Positions 11,468-36,440 are shown, counted from the stretch's first letter. The stretch is DNA of 64,000 bases from Centroberyx gerrardi (GCF_048128805.1 NC_136005.1:10462475-10526474); one strand, 5' to 3'. Made by a program: numbers and translations. Notes: generated from the sequence alone by a model not told the origin.

Positions 11468-13992
11468 ATGTCTTTCATCCCAGGACAGCCGGTGACTGCT
11501 GTTGTGGTAAGTTTGAGAGTCGGACGGTTTTCATTCAACGGGACTCCATTGTTCAACTTCAGGCCCAGCGTTAAACCCTATCGGTAAATGCAACTGTCAC
11601 AGTGAATAATGATAATTCGTTATAGGGTGATTTATTTTAGCTGTAAAACTGATTACTTAGTCAAAAGTGAATGCAGGGGTGCAGTTAACCCCTCCAACGG
11701 CCAAACAATGTAAGTTTCACGTCGCAAAACGTCAGTTATTTTGAAACTAACTCAGTAAAACAATGATTCGGGGAAAGCAACATTGAAATATCATGTGAAA
11801 TGTAACACTGTGTTGTTAATTGTTGATGAAATGGCATGTGTGGACGTGACAGCTAGCATTAAACTAACGTTATTCTCTTGGCCATGGGCGTCACCATAGG
11901 TGTGTTGGATAGGCGTGTGTTCAGTCTTCCTGGTCGCATTGATTTTTACCCTTTAAGCGCTGTCCGAAATACTGTAATTACAAGTTGAGCGCACGTAAAC
12001 AAAAACCTAACAACCCAACAAAGTTTAAGTAGGCTACTGCTGGGAAAGTGGGAATTTTAAAGACCCGAGTTGCTGGGATGTGCCGTTTAAGGGGCAGAAA
12101 ACATGATGTAAACTGTTAATAACTGATGGTAACAGTGATGTAGGTTAACTTATAACTATATGTCATTGTTTGGCATCCCATATAAATAACTAGGATTGCT
12201 GTATGTTTCTATTTTCACTCCTTGTTCAATAGTTGTCACTCATTTTTGTTGAGCTGACATGGATTTTCTCCACTTCATTCTGCCTGTGTTGCTTGATTCC
12301 TAAAGTAAAACATCAGCCACCAAAAAAATCTACTTTCGTCATGGCGTCCATTTTGTTATTATTTCTGACCAAAAGCACTTGAATGTGTGACAAGTGGTAT
12401 TTCCGACTTCTTATCTTGGAAGTAGGAGCCTACACCGGTGCACTTGAAGGCAGCATAAGGCTTGGTGCTATCTTAGCTTCTATTAGTCTATTAGGCAATA
12501 TTTACAGTGTGCTAACAAGGGCTTCACACTTTATTTTTCATATCAGATGCTGGTCCAATCTGCAGCCTCAGATAGAATTGAAGTCAGACTGAACACAGAG
12601 AGGCAGGCTTTAATCAAAGAGTCCTCCCCTCTCAGTCAGTCTGCATCAAGAAATGGCCCTATTATTTGTGATCTAATGCTGTCTTATTTGTAGTTTGACA
12701 GATATATTTGGTAAAAGTGTAAAAAGAGCGCTTAGGGCATCAGTTGGCCTCACAAACCTATTTTGACTGGGAGAGAGAAATTTGATACAGTGTGGTAAAA
12801 CAGTAGACAGCAGAGCGCCTGGAAGTCCTGACTGACTGACTGACTCAGACATGACAGAGTCCTCTAGACATCCTCAGACATCATTGTACCAGCCACACCA
12901 CTGAGAGAAAGTCTCATTATTCACCATCACACACACACACAGAGGCCGTCTTTGTCTTTGTGTGGAGGAGCGCTGTGAGGAGTCGTAGTGTCAGAGTCTT
13001 CCATCCGTCTGGTTCAACGAGCCAGCAGCTGCTTGTCAGAGTCAAGGGGGATAAACGGTCTCTGTCCCTGTGTGGACTTTAATTACTGGGGAACAGAGGC
13101 TGAAATTGACACCCGCCAAATAGCTGACAAGCCTAATGCCACTTGAGAATTAATATCAAAACGTGAAGCATTTTGTGTGTTTGTGTGGGGGGATACGCTT
13201 CAAAATACTCTCTTTTAAAGTAATTTGAATTCTGTTGCACTTCATGATGAATTAGACAAATTTGATGCACTGTATAAGTGAGTGAGGAAGTTTTAAATTA
13301 ACACAGTACCTGATTCTATGCCAGAAATGGGTAACATATTTCTATGAAAAACGCGTGTTAATTCGTTATTTTGGCCTGTAAAATTATTCTTGGCAATATT
13401 TTTTTTTAGTGTACACGCCCTTGGCAGGTGAGCCAAAAAGTTAATGTCAGACGCTGCAGGGGAACATTTTTAAAGTATGGTGCTTAGAGATGGGGATGGA
13501 TGGTGTTGGCAGCCTGTTACAGATACTGGACTAAACCTTACAAACACTATTATTTCTCTCAAGAACCAGAGTCACTTTGATCAACAAGAACAGTAATGTA
13601 CAGGAATTTGTCTTGGTGGCATTGGTGTAAAGACATTTTAATAATTCACTTCATTGTTACACAGTACTATTAGACTTGTGGGTTAAGATATCTGACACAG
13701 GAGAATGCTGCCATTAACCTTGATAGCCAATGTTGAACAGCTGCATGTCAGTTTGTTACAGTAGTATTAAAACAATGTTAGATGCATTATGTGTGTCTTA
13801 TGTTTTTAAATTGGCTGGTTATTCCCAATGAGGAGGAATCAAAAACAGAGGGTTTTTGTTTTTTGTTCACAGCAACGGATTGAGATCCACAAGCTGCGGC
13901 AGGGAGAGCACCTGATCCTGGGCTTCAGTATCGGAGGAGGGATAGACCAAGACCCTGGGCAGAACCCCTTCTCTGAGGACAAGACTGACAAG

Positions 13993-14032
<40 letters not shown>

Positions 14033-16098
14033 GTCAGCTCTTCATGTGTTCGCATGCGGTACACAGGTCTAAGTAAATTGACCAGTACAGAAAACACACC
14101 TCTGTCCCATTTCATTCTGACTTCTTCTTCATGGAAACACACTCTTGTAGTTCACATCAGGCAGAGACAACAGCGAACTTCATGTGACATTTCAGGTTTT
14201 CCCAGGATTTCAGCTATTCTGGACATTTTATTTCTAGTGGGGTTTAACTCTTTACCTGCCTCAGTCCTGTCTTTTTTGTGTTCCTGATCACATTTCTGTT
14301 CTGCACAGTGGAAAGTAGAGCAGTAGTTTGGTGAGATGTAACTGAGGGACAGGCCTGAACACATTAGCTGTAGCCTCAGGTAGGAACAAACCAGACACAC
14401 TTGCTGATGTCATAGAAAGGAGTAACACAGGTTTCCACACAGTCGATTCATACCAGCCGACTGTATAGGCTATACAATGAAAATTAATACATTACTCGCC
14501 TGTGTGTAAACATATTTTGTTGACGTCTTGTCATCATTTTTTGTGTTTTTAATTCAATTAAATAAAATTATTAAGCACTTGCAAATAGGACCTATGGCAT
14601 ACAGTGAAAGCAAAGGATAATCTGGGGATGAAGATCAACCCTAAACCCAGCAGCAACACTTGATGCAAACAATAGTGAGCGATTACATTATATTGAAGTA
14701 TCTCTCACCTAAAATGGACTACATATTCTATATTTGATGGGTGAATATTTGATGAATACTATATTTAATTTCATGTTTGTGAGGTGCCCTTTCCTTTATA
14801 TTATGTTTGTTTAAGTATTTGGATGGTGCTATATCACTAAAACAGATTTTAGATTCCGTTTTAGTGATATAGGTCTGATCATGTGCATATGAAGTAATGC
14901 ATGTGCTTGTTTACTCCAAAGGGCATCTATGTGACCAGAGTGTCACCAGGGGGACCAGCAGAGGTGGCAGGCTTGAGGATGGGAGACAAAATAATGCAGG
15001 TATGTAGTGAGATGGATTTTTGCTTGTCGCTTGACAAATGTAATATCCACAAGATGGCACTATGTGTATTCTGCAGCCTGTGAGTGTCAGGAGAGAGATG
15101 GGCTTCAAGAGCAGTACTCACCATGCCCATTTTTCATGATCCATTTTTCAACTTGGTCCTAACTAATGGTTGGTAGAAGAGCTACAGCTTTTGTTATGAC
15201 ACTGTGGGTCATAATTTGTATTTGAGTGTATTTGTGCTGTTTATCCCTCCCTGCCTGAGGGTGGTGGTGTACACCATTGGACGGGAGACTGATGGCGCCT
15301 ACTTTAAAAAGGGCGTCTGTCCGATGCCGGCTCACTCCTTCTCCTTCCTGGCTCCCAACCAGACTGTGCTGTGTTTTGCCACATGAATGCTGTATTGACC
15401 TAGTGTTGTAGATTGACTTTGTTGTTAATTATGTAAATAACTTTTGAAAGAGCAGTCCCGGTAAGCTGCTTGTACTTTTGTTTTCTTTTGCTTAAGTTAG
15501 GTAAGTTAGTTATCTTTCATCATAGATCGTTATGTTTGTTATTTTGGCTGTGCTCCCCCCGACGCTTTTGCTGCCGTATTGAAGAATTGTTAAATAAATC
15601 AATTCTGTTTGGACTGCACCTGCTGTGGCACTGGTCATCCTTGGGAGTGGGGAAAGAGGGGAGTCACTTTTTGTGCTATGCCCGGTTTCCCCTAGGCCGG
15701 GCGTAACACTTTTCACAAACAAAATGAAAGTCACCACCAGTGATGTGTATTTATGTTTTCTACCTTTTATGCATTCTGAGTTCAGCCTTTCATAAAACTG
15801 TCCTTTTCATCTTGATTTTTGTAGTGAATTTGTACTGGTGAATGTTTAGCAGCCTTGCAGTTGGCTCAGGTGTATGCAGGTAACATCCAAACTAGCAAGC
15901 TTGACACAACAGTTGTCAATTTACAGTTTTCCTTTTCCCTCTTTCTCCCAGGTGAACGGTTGGGACATGACCATGGTGACCCATGACCAGGCCCGTAAAA
16001 GACTAACAAAGAAGAATGAGGAGGTGGTGCGGCTACTGGTAACCAGGAAGTCGCTGGAACAAGCTGTCAAACATTCTATGACTAGTTACCCCAAATAA
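11468..16098 (+). CDS. tax1bp3: Tax1-binding protein 3 / TIP-1, single PDZ domain protein
   Basis: Four exons: 11468-11506, 13873-13992, 14922-14999 and 15952-16098. They total 384 nt (127 aa), all GT-AG and all in phase 0. The start MSFIPGQPVTAVVQRIEIHK and the core NGWDMTMVTHDQARKRLTK match vertebrate TAX1BP3 almost residue for residue. The protein is essentially one PDZ domain, with the carboxylate-binding loop LILGFSIGGG at about residues 27-36. TIP-1 is a cytosolic PDZ-only protein that competes with scaffold PDZ proteins for class I C-terminal ligands such as beta-catenin (family knowledge). The last exon ends MTSYPK, three residues longer than the 124-aa human protein. Intron 1 is 2.4 kb; the exon 2 donor runs straight into a TG microsatellite. 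Confidence 0.95.
13993..14030 (+). repeat. TG microsatellite at the tax1bp3 exon 2 donor
   Basis: The donor GTGAGT at 13993 continues without a break into about 16 TG units, up to 14030. Confidence 0.95.
14829..14872. repeat. Perfect 15-bp hairpin in tax1bp3 intron 2
   Basis: CTATATCACTAAAAC (14829-14843) and its exact reverse complement (14858-14872) flank a 14-nt loop. The hairpin ends 49 nt before the exon 3 boundary. Confidence 0.85.
15390..15710 (+). mobile_element. Possible retroelement 3' portion or LTR-like fragment in tax1bp3 intron 3
   Basis: The segment from about TGTTGTAG (15404) to GGGCGTAACA (15708) has an internal AATAAA near 15593 and a GC-rich end, as LTRs often do. I could not find a convincing target duplication, and no coding region of a retroelement adjoins it. 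The preceding 15204-15386 holds a short unrecognised ORF. A search against fish repeat libraries would decide. Confidence 0.25.
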
Positions 16099-16990
16099 TA
16101 ACAGTAGCATAGCAGCACTATCCGTACCACTGACCAATGCAATAGCCAAGGACTGAGCATAGACATGTACTGAGACTCCCACAACTTAGGATGATGGTTG
16201 CAGCATGGCCTTTTTAACCACTTCAATGCAAAAAAAAAAAAAAAATGCACACAGTCTGCATCAGATTTCCCACTGTGCAGGTGACACATCCTGAGTCTGC
16301 ACAAGCCAATGCTCGCTCTTGCTGATCAGTCATCTTACTATTTGAGGATGCTCTTCCTTTCCATATTCACTCAAACTCATTTAAAGTCATTCACTCAACT
16401 TCTTTTCAGCCTTTTCGTAGCATACACCCATCCAGTTCAAACAGATCTGAGCAAGTGAATGATTCACTATAGATTGAGGGGAATAAGTGTGGCACCTTGT
16501 GAAAACAGGAGGAATCCCAAAAAAATTCCAAATCTATTTACAGGGAAATGGTCACTTCCATTTGATCTGAATCTGTTCTGGACTTCACTGTGAGAATAGA
16601 ATAAAAGTGCTTTGATTTTCAATGAGTTTTTTTTTAACTCCACTTTTGGAATTGTGTTATTATTACGATATGAATAAAGTGCAGCACCATTAGCTTTTCC
16701 AATACATCCTGACTTAAAATTGAGTATAGCACAATAATGTTGAGATATTCTCCATATCTGCATCTTTGTTAGCAATTCTTTGGCAGCAATAATAGTCTTT
16801 CTTAGTGGATGTTAAATGTAAGCGGTAAATGGGTTTTCCAGGTGCAGATCAGCCTTAAGGATGTCTTTGTTCTACAGCTGACCAAAGATGGTCTCAGTGC
16901 TAAAAACATTTGGGAAATTCAGTCCTGTTTATTGCATCCTCAATGATTAGTCAGCACGTTTCATCTCATTTAAATAAAAGAACCAGTGTT
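16099..16990 (+). other. Probable 3' UTR of tax1bp3
   Basis: After the TAA at 16096-16098 there are poly(A) signals AATAAA at 16673-16678 and 16973-16978. Either could end the transcript. A T-rich stretch and an A run (about 16231-16245) lie between. No coding region is visible. Confidence 0.5.
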
Positions 16991-19900
16991 TCAAAGCCAA
17001 AGTAAAATGCCAAGGAACTGTAGACTGATCAATGTAAAGTGTTTGTAATCATGTTATGTGTATTCTATAATGGCATACAGCATACTGTACAATGTGTGTA
17101 CTACAAACCTTATACCTGTATACACTTAACATTAACACGTTTTTTATGCATACTAATTTCTTTTCACTTATCTCATGGATATATCTGTACTTTTTGTTCT
17201 CCTATTTATCTTCTATTGTATGTGTGGGAGTAAGTAAGTAAGTAACACCTTCACACTTTCTGTTCGGGATTGACACTACACTCTTAAACTGTAACTCTCC
17301 ATTTGGTTAGTGTGATTTATATTTAATTTTTTCTCCATCCTTATCCACATTGTGCATCTACCAAAGCAACCAGTAGTTCAGCACTGCATGTAACACTAAT
17401 TATATCCCATACAAGCTATATTCCACATGCTGGACCCTTGTCTTCTGGGTAATACCTATGATATGATCCATCTACTTTTCATTGTATTCGCTCAAGTGTC
17501 TTCTTTCTCAGGCTCGTCTTGAGAAAGTTGGTAGTTTGGGTTACGTAGTCGTTTGCTGTTTTGATGCAAGCAAATCCACTAGTTTCACACTGGAATAGGC
17601 TGCATTCATTATGTCTCAAATTGTAAATGTCCCTTGTAATATGTCTTGATGTTACTCATATATTCAATTACCATGGTCAATGAAAAGTCCCAACGAAAGC
17701 AAAACAAAGGTTTCATTTTCTCGGCAGTCCAAACAGCCGCAGCCTGGACCAAGCAAGAATGAATGGTGTTAAAGCTATGTGTTTCTTCCAGGTCACATTA
17801 ATGCAGTTGGCTTCTAGGACTCTCATTACCTTTATAGTGTTTTACTTTACTAGAGTGGCATCGAAAGACTTCTTAACTGCAATAAAAGTAACTTGGAACA
17901 TGCACAGCAGCCCTAAATGAACTCTTAATACCACTAACTTTAATGATACCAATAATTTATGTATTCCATTTTACCATTCCTGTATTATTTCTGTGATATG
18001 TAAACAATTAACTGCCTCTGATATATGCTACTACACAGAATTGCCTTACTGATTTAATACTAACCCTAAACAATATTTTGTCTTGTAATGTTACAATACT
18101 GAAATGGACATTGCAATTTAAGCTTACAATGTTAGCTAATAATTGTGTCCCTTTTGTACGTTATGCTAAGGGTATATAAATAGTATGTGGTTGTTTTATA
18201 GAACCCTTTCAGCTGTTTGATAACCTAACCTAACTAATCAAATATTCAAGTTTGTAAAATTGAAGTATTTCATTCCAAAATGAAATATCCACTGTTTGAG
18301 AAAATTGGTACCTACTTTTACAGAAATTATTACTGATTTGACATTAAAACACATATGGAAAGTTGTTAAAGGTACACACTGTCTAAAAGATCTTTTCTTA
18401 TAATGTATGGACATTTCTACGGACCCATCAATTTTTGAAATATTATTATTGAAATGGCAAATGATACCATATACAATTTTGGAATGAAACCTTTCATTGC
18501 TTGACAAAATGTCTAACACAGCGATACATGTAGCCAGGCCTGTAAATGTGGCATTAGACAAATCCCTTACAGTATATTCTGTTTGTATTAATCTGTCTGC
18601 CCGCTTCCAAATATTGTACATGTAAACTACCAGCAGAGGACAAAGTTTTTGCATTTGATTGTATACAGTTTATTATCTGAATGTTTCTCAGATATAAAAA
18701 GACAAAAAATGAAATTTGCCTCTACCTTTTTATTGATAATGCTATTTAATGTGTTCCAGAATAACAACCTATTTTACCCCTATTCTCTCCACACTGCATA
18801 GCCTTTTTTATCACACCAGTTATAAAGTAATCATCTGACATTTCAAAGCAAGGAATCTATCCCCTGACCTTTCTGTGTTTACCTAGGCATTTTGATACAG
18901 AGAGCTTACTCTCTACTTTCATCTCTTAATATGTGAGCCTGGTCCCAATCACCTGCCTTTGAACTGGAGGCTTGGGAAACAAACAACACCTGATGCAGCA
19001 CATTGAGGAAAAACAGAGGGTGATGCAGAAAGCAATTAGCCTGCAGCTGACTATTTAAGACAGCTGGTGAGAAAGTTAAACTTGAATATGGGTTTTTGAA
19101 GCTGGTGCACCTGTTGATCTTGATCTTGGTTTTTAGAAGCATTGGTTTCCAAATATTCTCACTTAGCCAATCACAAATTCAACAGCAGGAATATGTAAAT
19201 AAGATTAATTTCCCATTTTCTCAAATCTATTGCTGTGAGGGCTCTGCTTACCCAGTTGGCGCTCCCCGTTATCTTCAATCCATTTCATCATCTTTTTATT
19301 AATAACCGCAGTTCTTGTTTGTCATTAAAGTATTCAAGTTAGTAATTCGTTGCATGATGGGCAGTGGTATGTGATGACCAGTGAGTTCTCTGAGGGCCAA
19401 AGCAAGTCGAGGTGAATTTGCTGTACAATGCAGTTTTTTTTCCTTTAGTTAAGTCTTAAAATAGAATCTGGTCTATGTCACATCGTGGGAGAGGGTCGAT
19501 TTAGGGTGATGCTGAGCTAAAATCCCCCCTTTGAGAAATAATTGATGAGGATACTCTTTGTATGTGTGTGTGTGTGTGTGTGCGTGCGTGTGCACGAGCG
19601 CGCGTCCAAGTATGCCTGTTATTTTTGTTCCAGGGAGAGAAGGAAGCATGCTCCATTCCACTTGCCTAGGCATCGTAATATTATTACACTCTGTTATGAG
19701 TGGATACAGAAGACATGGTGGTTTCAGCCAATGCTCACACTACAGTAACTCACTAGTTGACTTTGCTCTCACCAATACCACAACATTAACACTTTGCGTG
19801 TTGCTAGGCAACTGATGGATAGTTATAATTGGGAGGAATGACCACCCAACTTCATTACAGGACATGCTGTACTGTAGGTTAATCAGCTACAGTGTGAAGT

Positions 19901-21263
19901 GTTCAGCATTTTCACAAATTATGGATGTACTTAATAATTTTGTTACCGTTACCCTCTGAATGACAGTGTTAATCATGAAGTACAAACTGAACCTGAATTA
20001 ACTTGAATGGCTTTCATTAATGCCTTTAATCCATGTATTAATTGACAGAAACAACAAAGATTACTGATTATTGAAATCTAATCTATTGAATGAACTAGTG
20101 AATGTTGAATGTTGAATGTTCTAGTAAAACAAAACCATTTCTACCCACAAAAGAAATCACAGAGATAAAATGTGTTTCTTTCTGCAGGCGAGTGAATAAT
20201 TACACTATCTAAACGTGGATCATACATGATCCATGCCTCCCACGTTGTGGCACGATAATTGTGTTGCCATAGCGATGCAATCTGCTCTCCTATCACTTTG
20301 GTCCTACACCAGATTGGAACCAGAAGGTAGCCCACAGCCTCACATCCAGGCGCTTGTTGGGAGTATTAAATGGCTGAGGAACTGGTTTGCAGGATGTGGA
20401 AAGTGCAGACTGAATGTATACAGTAAACTTTTGGGCATGCAGGTGTTAACCAGCCTGTGTCTATGCTGTATTTTAGGGGCAGAGTCATGCTGGGGTGCAA
20501 CTGGTTATAATGTAGTACTGAACTTCATTTGTTAAAGGAATGACTCACATTGAGATGAATGACCATTAAGATCATTGGCATCTCTCTTGGCCCTGTTAAA
20601 AGACTACAATTATAGACTGAAAATGTTCCCTCATGTCTTGGTTAGTGCATGGCCATCAGGGACTTTTATTTCCAAATGTCAAATTCTTTAAACGCTTGGG
20701 GAAGTATGCAGAACTTCCTGTATTTCAAAATATCAACAAAAAAAAAACATGAGTGCAATGCTTTGGATTTTACTGAGTAGACTGCTCATACTCTAAATGG
20801 TAATTTTATGGTAATGTAGCCTATTGCTTGTTTTGTGTTCTTTCACTAATGCTTTGTGCTCCTGTTTGCACAAACGAACCAGTATACACCTAATTGGCAC
20901 CTGGATGTGTAAAACAATTTTCTGTGTCTGATGAATGGATCAAGGTCCAAAGAAGTCACACAGTGTTTCAACATTGCATTATGCACTATTCCTCGCAACT
21001 TTATTTCACCTCATAAAAATCAGCACAAAAGCTCTGGATACAATGAATTTGAGTCTTTTTTTTTGAAGGCCTCTGGAGTTCGTAGTCGCTCTACATCCAC
21101 ATCGATGTAACTTTTGTAAACACACACGCAGGGCCGAGAACATCATGAGTGGGTGTGAGAGTGGGAAGCCGGGTGCCGAGGGTTACAAATGCATGCGTCC
21201 CCTGTGTAGCTCAGACCAGACCCTGAGCAAGAGCAGAGAGGCATGTTGTCATAGCAATGACTA

Positions 21264-21310
<47 letters not shown>

Positions 21311-21323
21311 CATCTTTTCACCC

Positions 21324-21355
<32 letters not shown>

Positions 21356-21600
21356 ATTCCCTCAGGACTCAAATTCACAGTTCCAAGACAGTATAACGGG
21401 GTGTTGTTGATATCCTGTCAGATATCTACTGTATAACCTTGTCAAATATCCTATTAGTCAGCCTCATTATAATAAAACCAAGAAGCCATCTGATGCAACA
21501 TGTGACATATACTGTACCTAATTAAGATTCCCATTAAGAGATCTCGTTACACTGGTTTAAGCCGCCCACCAATACTATCAGCCTGTGTTTATTTCAGACA
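16990..21600. other. Intergenic region between tax1bp3 and slc1a3
   Basis: No recognisable gene. Simple repeats: TG near 19561-19582 and TG at about 21265-21303, followed by a CT tract at 21324-21353. A 138-codon - strand ORF at 18238-18654 is the only long open frame; I do not recognise it. The rest is AT-rich unique or decayed repeat sequence. Confidence 0.5.
18238..18654 (-). other. Unrecognised 138-codon open reading frame
   Basis: It starts MQKLCPLLVVYMYNIWKRAD and has no stop for 138 codons in AT-rich DNA, where stops should be frequent. Composition is mixed rather than low-complexity, with hydrophobic stretches and several Cys. It shows no signal peptide I would trust, no splice context and no domain I recognise. 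It could be a decayed transposase or envelope-free retroelement remnant, an exon of an unannotated gene, or chance. Confidence 0.2.
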
Positions 21601-21639
21601 ATCTTTGGCGTTGTGGATGGGCAGCAGGTGGCTATTTTT

Positions 21640-22189
21640 TTTATCTATTTATTTATTTTTTTCCCCGCTCCTGAAGAATCCTTAACCTCTCCTCCTCCCA
21701 CGCAGTCCTCCCTGTGCGTTTTCCAGGCGCTCTTCTTCGCCGGAGGCTTCGTGTCAAAAGCGCAATCGCTGATGTAGTAAACGGGAAATAACCGCGAAGA
21801 TGATAAGGGAAGATACACTGTGTGGGCAAGACTAGTTTCGTTGTTGCGAGTGGAGAAGAGGAGATAAAGCCAAGACATTCACGAGACGTCTTGAGAAGAG
21901 GTACGCACGTTTTGTTTGTTATCAGCTCTAAACATTTGTAACATTGCTCAACAATGTGGCCAATTAGTTTTGAGGCTAAACTCTTACTTCTGATGGCATC
22001 ATGTCTCTGTGTGACATTTTGAATGAAAGCTGGATTAAAGATTCTGAAGTTTTAATCCTGATGTTTTTTTTGTTGTTTTTTTGCAGCGAGTAAGGTAGAC
22101 CACCAGTTGAAGTCGGTCCATTCATGACAAGCGGGATCTCCACATGACAGCTTGAAACACCAAAAAAAAAAAAAAAAAACAGTAACAGG
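21640..22189 (+). other. Candidate upstream 5' UTR exons of slc1a3
   Basis: A moderately GC-rich block ends at about 21900 in GAG followed by GTACGC, a usable donor. An acceptor (TTTTTTGCAG, ending 22086) opens a second block that ends AACAGG before GTATGT at about 22190. That second block contains a short upstream ORF, ATG to TGA, of seven residues. These would be non-coding leader exons in a transcript that starts translation in exon 2 of slc1a3. This is inference from splice signals only. Confidence 0.3.
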
Positions 22190-22765
22190 GTATGTGTCTT
22201 TAACTTTTTGTTGCTTTAGAGACAGCTTAGTTTGATGTAGCTGATAAATCTTCGTGGAATTGCAATGCCACAGTCATTTTTTAGTAAAAGAAAGAAATCG
22301 TGCATTTGTAAGGAAAACACTGTTTCCTCTGTTGATACCTGAACGCATCATAGTAAACCGTTTTGATGCTGCTGTTCAAGAATTTTGAGCGAATTATGAA
22401 TGAGATTGTCATTTGTTTTATAAGATCAATTTGACATCCTCAGAGATAGATAGAACAAACAGCTGCACTGATTTCATGGCAACTTCTTGTTCCCCAAATG
22501 AATTGTGTGTGTCACTTCACTTCCTGTTGGCAGGTTACAGTAGGTTGCCCCGTCACACTGTCCAAAATGTTGCCTGGGGTATCACCGGGTGTAAAAAAAA
22601 AAAGTTGCTGTTTGGTGTCTCCGAAGTGAAGTGGGTTGGTTGTGTGGGAGTGACAGGTTTGTGCAGAGAGATTGAAGTGTGGGTGCAGAGTCGAATTAGA
22701 GGGATGAAACTAGATGGATTTGACTTTCGTGGACTTTAGTGGACTGCAGAAGGTTGGGTGCACAG

Positions 22766-22892
22766 TGTGTGTGTGTGTGTGTGTGTATGTGTGCATGCAT
22801 GCGTGCGTGAACGTGGACATGCGTCCGTGAGCGTGTCTGTATCCATATGAGAGAGTGCATGTGCAGATGTGTGTGTGTGTGTGTGTGTGTGT
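22766..22892. repeat. TG/CA microsatellites upstream of slc1a3 exon 1
   Basis: Two TG runs (about 22766-22794 and 22868-22891) are separated by imperfect TG/CG repeats. Long ORFs on the - strand here are the microsatellite itself. Confidence 0.9.
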
Positions 22893-23111
22893 TCATGTGC
22901 ACAGAGGTGTGAGAAGGTCAGGCCAGATGAGATGAGAGGCCTTTTTCATGTCTGTGTGCTTATGAGAGCAGAGGAGTGAGACCTCCTGTCACTCTGCTGC
23001 CCGGCTCTGGACACACACTCACACACTCCTCTCTGACTCTCTGGCTGCACTGTAAAGCTTAAGAGTGTAAACTGGAACTGATCGAACGCTTTGCACCAGA
23101 CTCTCTAAACC

Positions 23112-34539
<11,428 letters not shown>

Positions 34540-36440
34540 AGACCGGGGGCCTTCGCTTACCAAAAGGGTTTTTAGCTTGGAAGATTGTTTTGCCTTCAAC
34601 TGTCTCACAGTGGTGCAAGGGACGATCTTAGAGCTTAAAATCGTTTTTTGGTAAACTCAGCCAATGCCTGGGGTTCCCAGAGCGTTACCACAAAAAAAGA
34701 AGTTTATTGTTTTTGCCCTTGCAGACCCAAACTCACATCTCTCCTTCAACTGTAAAATGTTATTTTTGAAAGGTTTCCGTCTCTCAGAGATGTGTGAGAA
34801 AATTGTAGAATCTAACAACAAATTACTGAATTCTCTGGGAAACGAGGCAAAGGTCATCAACAGGTTAGGAACAAATAGAAATCGATATAATCTGTCTGCC
34901 TGGAATACCAGTTAGGTGGCGGCATTTTGTTTTTTTGGCTTTATTAAACACCAGGGAAGCTCAACATATCATATAGGAAATCATTTTTAAAACAGTCCTC
35001 AGAGTTGTCAAGTTTTACAGATTTTTGTAAACTATCATCCATACAGTCAGAGCAGTTTAAAAACCCGCACCAGCACCAGTGTTAGAATACACAGTATTAC
35101 TGGAGAGAAACACATTCATACATTCATAATAAGAGAATAGAAAAGAAAAGCTGATGACCTTTCTAAATCTGTGAATACGTACAGTAAATCCACATAATTT
35201 GGCAAATTTAGTTGCATGACTTAACACTTAATCTTATCTCTGTGAACACTTATTTTTATCGTTCCCATTTTGACTACCTCTAATGTGACTCTTATGTGGA
35301 TCTTCTACAGAGCAACACAAAAATAAAAAACGGAGCATATCAGCAGAGTGTAAATATTTCAATCTCTGAATCGTTTTGGGATCCTGTGTTTCAGTTTGAA
35401 ATGTTTCTTAACATTATTTAAGTTTGCTTGCACTTTGTCATTGTATTACTTTGAATGTACCTGACTGTTCAACACTGGTGGATGGTGGGGAGGGGAGGGG
35501 AGACTTTGCTACTAATTATTATGAGGTTGATATATTTCTAGTGATTTGTTAGAATGTTTTTCAATCAGTGCTTTTCTTATGAATATCGTATTTTTGTGTA
35601 TTTCTTGTATTTCTTTGGTGCTATTGCTTTTTAACAATGGGCACAAGGCTGAACTACTGTACACTAACGTCATGGGAGGAGAGCAATACCTGCTCTGAAT
35701 TTTTTCTTGATTTTTTTTTATTGGTTTTATTGGTTTTGTTGATTATTGGTTATCTTAAGAGATGGAGATATCATCAAAGAGAATGATGAACTTTTGTTTG
35801 TTTTTATTTCTATTTGAAAGGTATTATTTTTTTTCCATTTTAAGGACTGCTTCACCTGACATTACATGTAGATCTTTATTTTTTTTTTAGATTACTGATT
35901 CATACAGTATGTGACTCTACAGTAGAAAACCAGCTCTCTGATCCTATTAGAAAGCTGTTGGTCAACAATATGCCATGACATTACCATGCCATTACACCTG
36001 CCTTTGTATGTTTTCTGTATTTTACTGTAAGCCATACAGTCCACTAAATGTTTGATTTAAATTTGTCATATTTTGACTAGAACAATAAATTGCAAGCTAA
36101 TCATGTTGATTTATTTCTTGTTCTGTGAAAAGGTACTGTGAAAAAAAAAATTGAGAATGCTTGAAGGAACTGAATGTACAGTCGCACATTATGCTTTTTG
36201 GTGTTAAGAGTGTTTTAATAGACAGTATAGTGCACATAAAAGTGAAAAAGTATTAACATTTTAATTGAAAGCTTATTCTTTGACTTTGTGCCACGTTGAT
36301 GCTAGTTAAGAGGTTTGTTTTCAGTTTTGATGCTTGATGTCATTACAATAAAATGTTATTACTTATGGGAGAGCAACTCAATATTTTGATGGACAGCTTA
36401 TGGAAAATTTGACAAATAAATGTCTCAGGAATTGATTAAC
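34540..36440 (+). other. 3' UTR of slc1a3
   Basis: After the TGA at 34537-34539 the sequence is AT-rich and non-coding, with AATAAA signals at 36084-36089, 36347-36352 and 36415-36420. The 1.5-1.9 kb length is plausible for a glial transporter mRNA with several 3' ends. Confidence 0.6.
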
